Of a DNA stretch of 64,000 nucleotides, positions 61,671-64,000 are shown one piece after another. How positions within the stretch are numbered: position 1 is the stretch's first letter; the number at the start of each line of letters is the position of its first letter. The stretch spans positions 95,276 to 159,275 of the forward strand of contig CADEFT010000004.1 of NCBI GenBank assembly GCA_902826685.1, given 5' to 3'. The position numbers and the translations under genes are program-made. Under the pieces are notes generated by a model. The model was not told the DNA's origin. It searched no databases and saw only the letters and a program-made list of their open reading frames with translations. The DNA is from an uncultured Acidobacteriota bacterium. Its GTDB lineage: Bacteria; Acidobacteriota; Terriglobia; Bryobacterales; Bryobacteraceae.

Positions 61671-62404
61671 AGGCCGCTGGCACGACGCCCGCCGGAACGC
61701 ACAGCGAGGAGCAGGCGGCGCGCTGGGTGCGCGAAATGTTCTCAGGCGTGGCCCGCCGCTACGACCTGTTGAACCACGTGCTTTCGGCCAATATCGACAA
61801 GCGCTGGCGGCGCCGCACGGTGGCGCTGGTGCGGCCTATTCTCGAGCGGGGCGATTCCCGGGTGCTCGATCTGTGCTGCGGCACCGGCGATCTGCTGATC
61901 GAAATGGAAGGAGCCGCCGGACGGGCGCTCACCGGCAGCGACTTCTGCCACCCCATGCTGACGGCGGCCGGCGCCAAGCTTGGCCGCAAACATTACCGGT
62001 CCAAATTGTTTGAAGGCGACGCGCTGCGGCTGCCGCTGGCCGATGCGTCGCTCGACCTGGTGACGGTGGCCTTCGGAGTGCGGAATTTTTCCAACTACAG
62101 GCGCGGGTTTGAGGAGATGCGGCGGGTATTGAAACCTGGCGGCACGGCGGCGATTCTCGAATTCTCACAGCCTCCCAATGCCGCGTTCGGATCGGTGTAC
62201 GGCTGGTATTCGCGCAAGGTGCTGCCTCGTATCGGGGCGTGGATCTCGGGCTCGCCCGAAGCGTACACGTACCTGCCGGATTCGGTGCGCAAGTTTCCCG
62301 GGGCGGAAGATCTCGCGCAGGTTTTGCGGGAATGCGGGTTCCGGTCGGTGCGGTTCGAACGGATGACGTTCGGGATCGTGGCGCTGCATCTGGCGGAGGT
62401 CTAG
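61667..62404 (+). CDS. ubiE: Demethylmenaquinone/ubiquinone methyltransferase
   Basis: A 245-residue SAM methyltransferase of quinone synthesis. SGVARRYDLLNHVLSANIDK, then the SAM loop RVLDLCCGTGDLLIEM, SLDLVTVAFGVRNFSNYRRG and FEEMRRVLKPGGTAAILEFS are diagnostic of UbiE/MenG. In an acidobacterium the substrate is most likely demethylmenaquinone (menG role). The ATG lies inside the aroB stop, so the two are coupled. Confidence 0.94.
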   Translation: MKAAGTTPAGTHSEEQAARWVREMFSGVARRYDLLNHVLSANIDKRWRRRTVALVRPILERGDSRVLDLCCGTGDLLIEMEGAAGRALTGSDFCHPMLTAAGAKLGRKHYRSKLFEGDALRLPLADASLDLVTVAFGVRNFSNYRRGFEEMRRVLKPGGTAAILEFSQPPNAAFGSVYGWYSRKVLPRIGAWISGSPEAYTYLPDSVRKFPGAEDLAQVLRECGFRSVRFERMTFGIVALHLAEV

Positions 62405-62431
62405 ACGAAGAGTCTAAGCTAGACTGAAGAC

Positions 62432-63013
62432 ATGGCGAGTCAGCCGCTGCCTAAGATGACGCTTCGGGAGTATCTCGATTTCGAGGAGCGCTCTCCCGTG
62501 CGGCATGAATACTTCGATGGCGAAGTGTTCGAGGTGGAAGCGGCCACTTTCCGGCACCAGCAGATCAGCACACAGTTGTGCGGATACCTTCGGCCACAAC
62601 TGAACGCCAAGGGCTGTGAAATCCACACCTCCGGTACACGAGTGGCGACCGGCAAGCAGGGGCTGTACACCTACCCCGACCTGGTCGTTTTTTGCGGCAA
62701 GCCCCAAAGCTGGCCCGGCGATCCGGATACTTTGTCGAACCCGCGGATCCTGATCGAGATTCTTTCGAACAGCTCAAAGGACTACGACCGGGGAACCAAG
62801 TTCCAGTTATACAGGTCCCTGCCTTCGTTGACGGAGTACCTCAACGTCCATCAGGAGGCGCCGTACATCGAACATCACGTAAAGCAACCGGATGGTTCCT
62901 GGCTTATGCGCGATCTTGAAGGACGCGCCGCGACCCTTCGCCTCGAGTCCGTGGGTATCGAAGTTCCCTTCGCGGCGATCTACGAAGGAATCGAATTCGG
63001 AGCGGTATCCTGA
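62432..63013 (+). CDS. Uma2-family (DUF820) putative endonuclease
   Basis: A 193-residue PD-(D/E)XK-fold protein. MTLREYLDFEERSPVRHEYF, DGEVFEVEAATFRHQQISTQ and LYTYPDLVVFCGKP, then PRILIEILSNSSKDYDRGTK are the Uma2 motifs, with Glu17, Asp85, Glu105 and Lys117 as candidate catalytic set. Uma2 genes are common as stand-alone, often duplicated genes; their biological role is unproven. It begins 27 nt after ubiE. Confidence 0.92.
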   Translation: MASQPLPKMTLREYLDFEERSPVRHEYFDGEVFEVEAATFRHQQISTQLCGYLRPQLNAKGCEIHTSGTRVATGKQGLYTYPDLVVFCGKPQSWPGDPDTLSNPRILIEILSNSSKDYDRGTKFQLYRSLPSLTEYLNVHQEAPYIEHHVKQPDGSWLMRDLEGRAATLRLESVGIEVPFAAIYEGIEFGAVS

Positions 63014-63025
63014 CCGTCCGTCGTA

Positions 63026-64000
63026 CTACGGCAGGATCGTCAACGGCGAGGCGGCGGGAGCCTGGCGGCGCGGCATCTGCAGCCCCGGCATCGGCTTGGC
63101 CAGGAACAGCTTCTGGCACATCTTGGCCGTAATCCGCGCCCAGCGGTTGGCGGTCTTGCGCCGTGCGCTGTCGGTGGCGATGCCGGTCTTGGCGTACATC
63201 TGGCGGTAGAGCTTGGAAATGAACACGAACGCCAGACGCGACTTGAGACTCTTGACGCAATCGGCCCGCTTCCAGATCGCGGCCATGCTGTAGAAATCGT
63301 CCCACACCTTTTGCGTGCGGTCGCGAATCTCATCGGGGCTCATGGTCGGGTGCGGGATGTAGAGTTTCGGGCGCATGTGGCCGGGAATCAGCCAGTAGCG
63401 CGTCAATGGGGTGCCGTTGACCTTGGGCACGCCCTCGCCGAGGTTTTTCTCCCACTTCTGGAAGTCGACGGTGCCGGGAAACGGCGTCATGGTGACGAAC
63501 TGGGCAAACGTCAGATTGGCCCGCTTGGCCAGGTCCGATGTCGCTTTAAAGGTTTCGGCGCGATCGGTGGAGAGGCCGAAAATGAACGACCCGAGCACGT
63601 GCACGCCGTGCTTTTTGAACGTGGTGAGACGCTCCACCAGGTTATCGCCGGCGAGGTTGAAATCCTTGTAGACCGCCTTCAAGCCTTCGGGGGTAACGGC
63701 CTCGACGCCCACCAGGGCACCCTTGATGCGGGCCTTGCGCATGGCTTCGAGGAAGGACAGATCTTCGGCGGCTTCCATGGTGATCTGCGTGAAGAAGATC
63801 ATGTCGTGCGGCAGCTCGGCCAGCCGCTCCATCAATTCGAAGCGTTCGTCGCGCACGTTGCGCAACTCGGCCGCCTTCTCGAGATTTCCCTGCTTCTCGG
63901 CCAGTTCGATGTCTTTGAGCGGCACCGGATAGAAATTGTCGTCGGCCAGGGCGATGAAGCGATAGCCCATGCGGCGCAGTTGTACGATCTCGCTCATTAC
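63026..64000 (-). CDS. Radical SAM protein, C-terminal part (B12-binding type), truncated by the window
   Basis: At least 324 residues; the frame continues past base 64000. GYRFIALADDNFYPVPLKDI, FFTQITMEAAEDLSFLEAMR, ARIKGALVGVEAVTPEGLKA and HGVHVLGSFIFGLSTDRAET follow the order of the radical SAM barrel after its Cys cluster, which would lie to the right of the window. The long C-terminal extension with RYWLIPGHMRPKLYIPHPTM suits the B12-binding radical SAM (DUF4070-like) group. The reaction cannot be told from this part. Its end is 12 nt from the convergent Uma2 gene. Confidence 0.85.
   Translation of the reverse strand, partial: VMSEIVQLRRMGYRFIALADDNFYPVPLKDIELAEKQGNLEKAAELRNVRDERFELMERLAELPHDMIFFTQITMEAAEDLSFLEAMRKARIKGALVGVEAVTPEGLKAVYKDFNLAGDNLVERLTTFKKHGVHVLGSFIFGLSTDRAETFKATSDLAKRANLTFAQFVTMTPFPGTVDFQKWEKNLGEGVPKVNGTPLTRYWLIPGHMRPKLYIPHPTMSPDEIRDRTQKVWDDFYSMAAIWKRADCVKSLKSRLAFVFISKLYRQMYAKTGIATDSARRKTANRWARITAKMCQKLFLAKPMPGLQMPRRQAPAASPLTILP

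Noticed and set aside
1..64000. Phage, transposase or integrase genes
   Set aside because: No such domain was seen in any frame; only the toxin-antitoxin modules and one repeat scar hint at gene mobility.

Overview
The window reads as a GC-rich, densely packed chromosome segment from an acidobacterium of the Solibacter/Bryobacter type (Acidobacteriota, Bryobacterales-like). This placement is inference from gene families. The window has two large Oar-like TonB-dependent receptors with N-terminal carboxypeptidase-regulatory domains plus a shortened third. It has two ADOP permeases without an ABC ATPase, one followed by an acidobacterial-type PadR regulator. It also has CRTAC1-type FG-GAP/UnbV proteins, a DUF1549/DUF1553 + DUF1501 pair, Tat-type RR leaders and many TPR proteins. 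No phage or insertion-sequence gene was recognised. No gene-free stretch exceeds about 300 bases except the repeat tract at 28.3-28.6 kb.

Layout. 1-1.8 kb (minus): three secreted proteins (Ig-like, propeller-like, nidogen-like; the last runs off the window). 1.9-7.05 kb (plus): a receptor, an overlapping TPR gene and two tandem 16-residue ORFs with strong Shine-Dalgarno sites. 7.03-9.6 kb (minus): a TPR gene coupled to a CRTAC1 protein. 9.7-19.35 kb (plus): a second receptor, a TPR gene with a terminator-like hairpin in its signal-peptide codons, a one-domain molybdopterin oxidoreductase, a phosphatase-superfamily protein, an unrecognised protein and a CRTAC1-TPR fusion, nearly all joined by overlapping stops and starts. 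19.4-21.2 kb (minus): an unrecognised 605-residue protein. 21.2-25 kb (plus): DUF1549/1553 and DUF1501. 25-26.6 kb (minus): a BAX-inhibitor-like protein, a DUF433/DUF5615 toxin-antitoxin pair and tRNA-Ser(GGA).

26.6-31.3 kb: a secreted hydrolase (plus), then a minus cluster of glycosyltransferase, metallo-beta-lactamase-fold hydrolase, RraA-like protein and SDR. Between the last two lies a 99-bp in-frame tandem repeat derived from the SDR 5' end. 31.3-35.6 kb (plus): an M24 peptidase, a CHASE2 histidine kinase and an NtrC-type regulator. 35.7-42.8 kb: a VapBC module, a PaaK-like remnant, a hypothetical, PadR + ADOP, an Xre/RES module and a TPR gene. 42.8-48.5 kb: a second ADOP, a U32 protein and recO. 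48.5-57.9 kb: the shortened receptor, a mandelate-racemase-family enzyme, a sulfatase and a large secreted protein with three copies of one domain separated by two blocks of three Ig-like repeats. 57.9-64 kb: core genes (class A PBP, aroB, ubiE/menG), a Uma2-family gene and a truncated radical SAM gene.

Working together. Receptors, TPR proteins and CRTAC1 proteins recur in adjacent, often translationally coupled sets, as expected for outer-membrane uptake and surface-protein modules. The Mo-enzyme operon at 13-19 kb looks like an exported redox/surface module. All three toxin-antitoxin modules have a TA-rich -10-like box 5-6 nt before the antitoxin start codon, which suggests leaderless transcripts.
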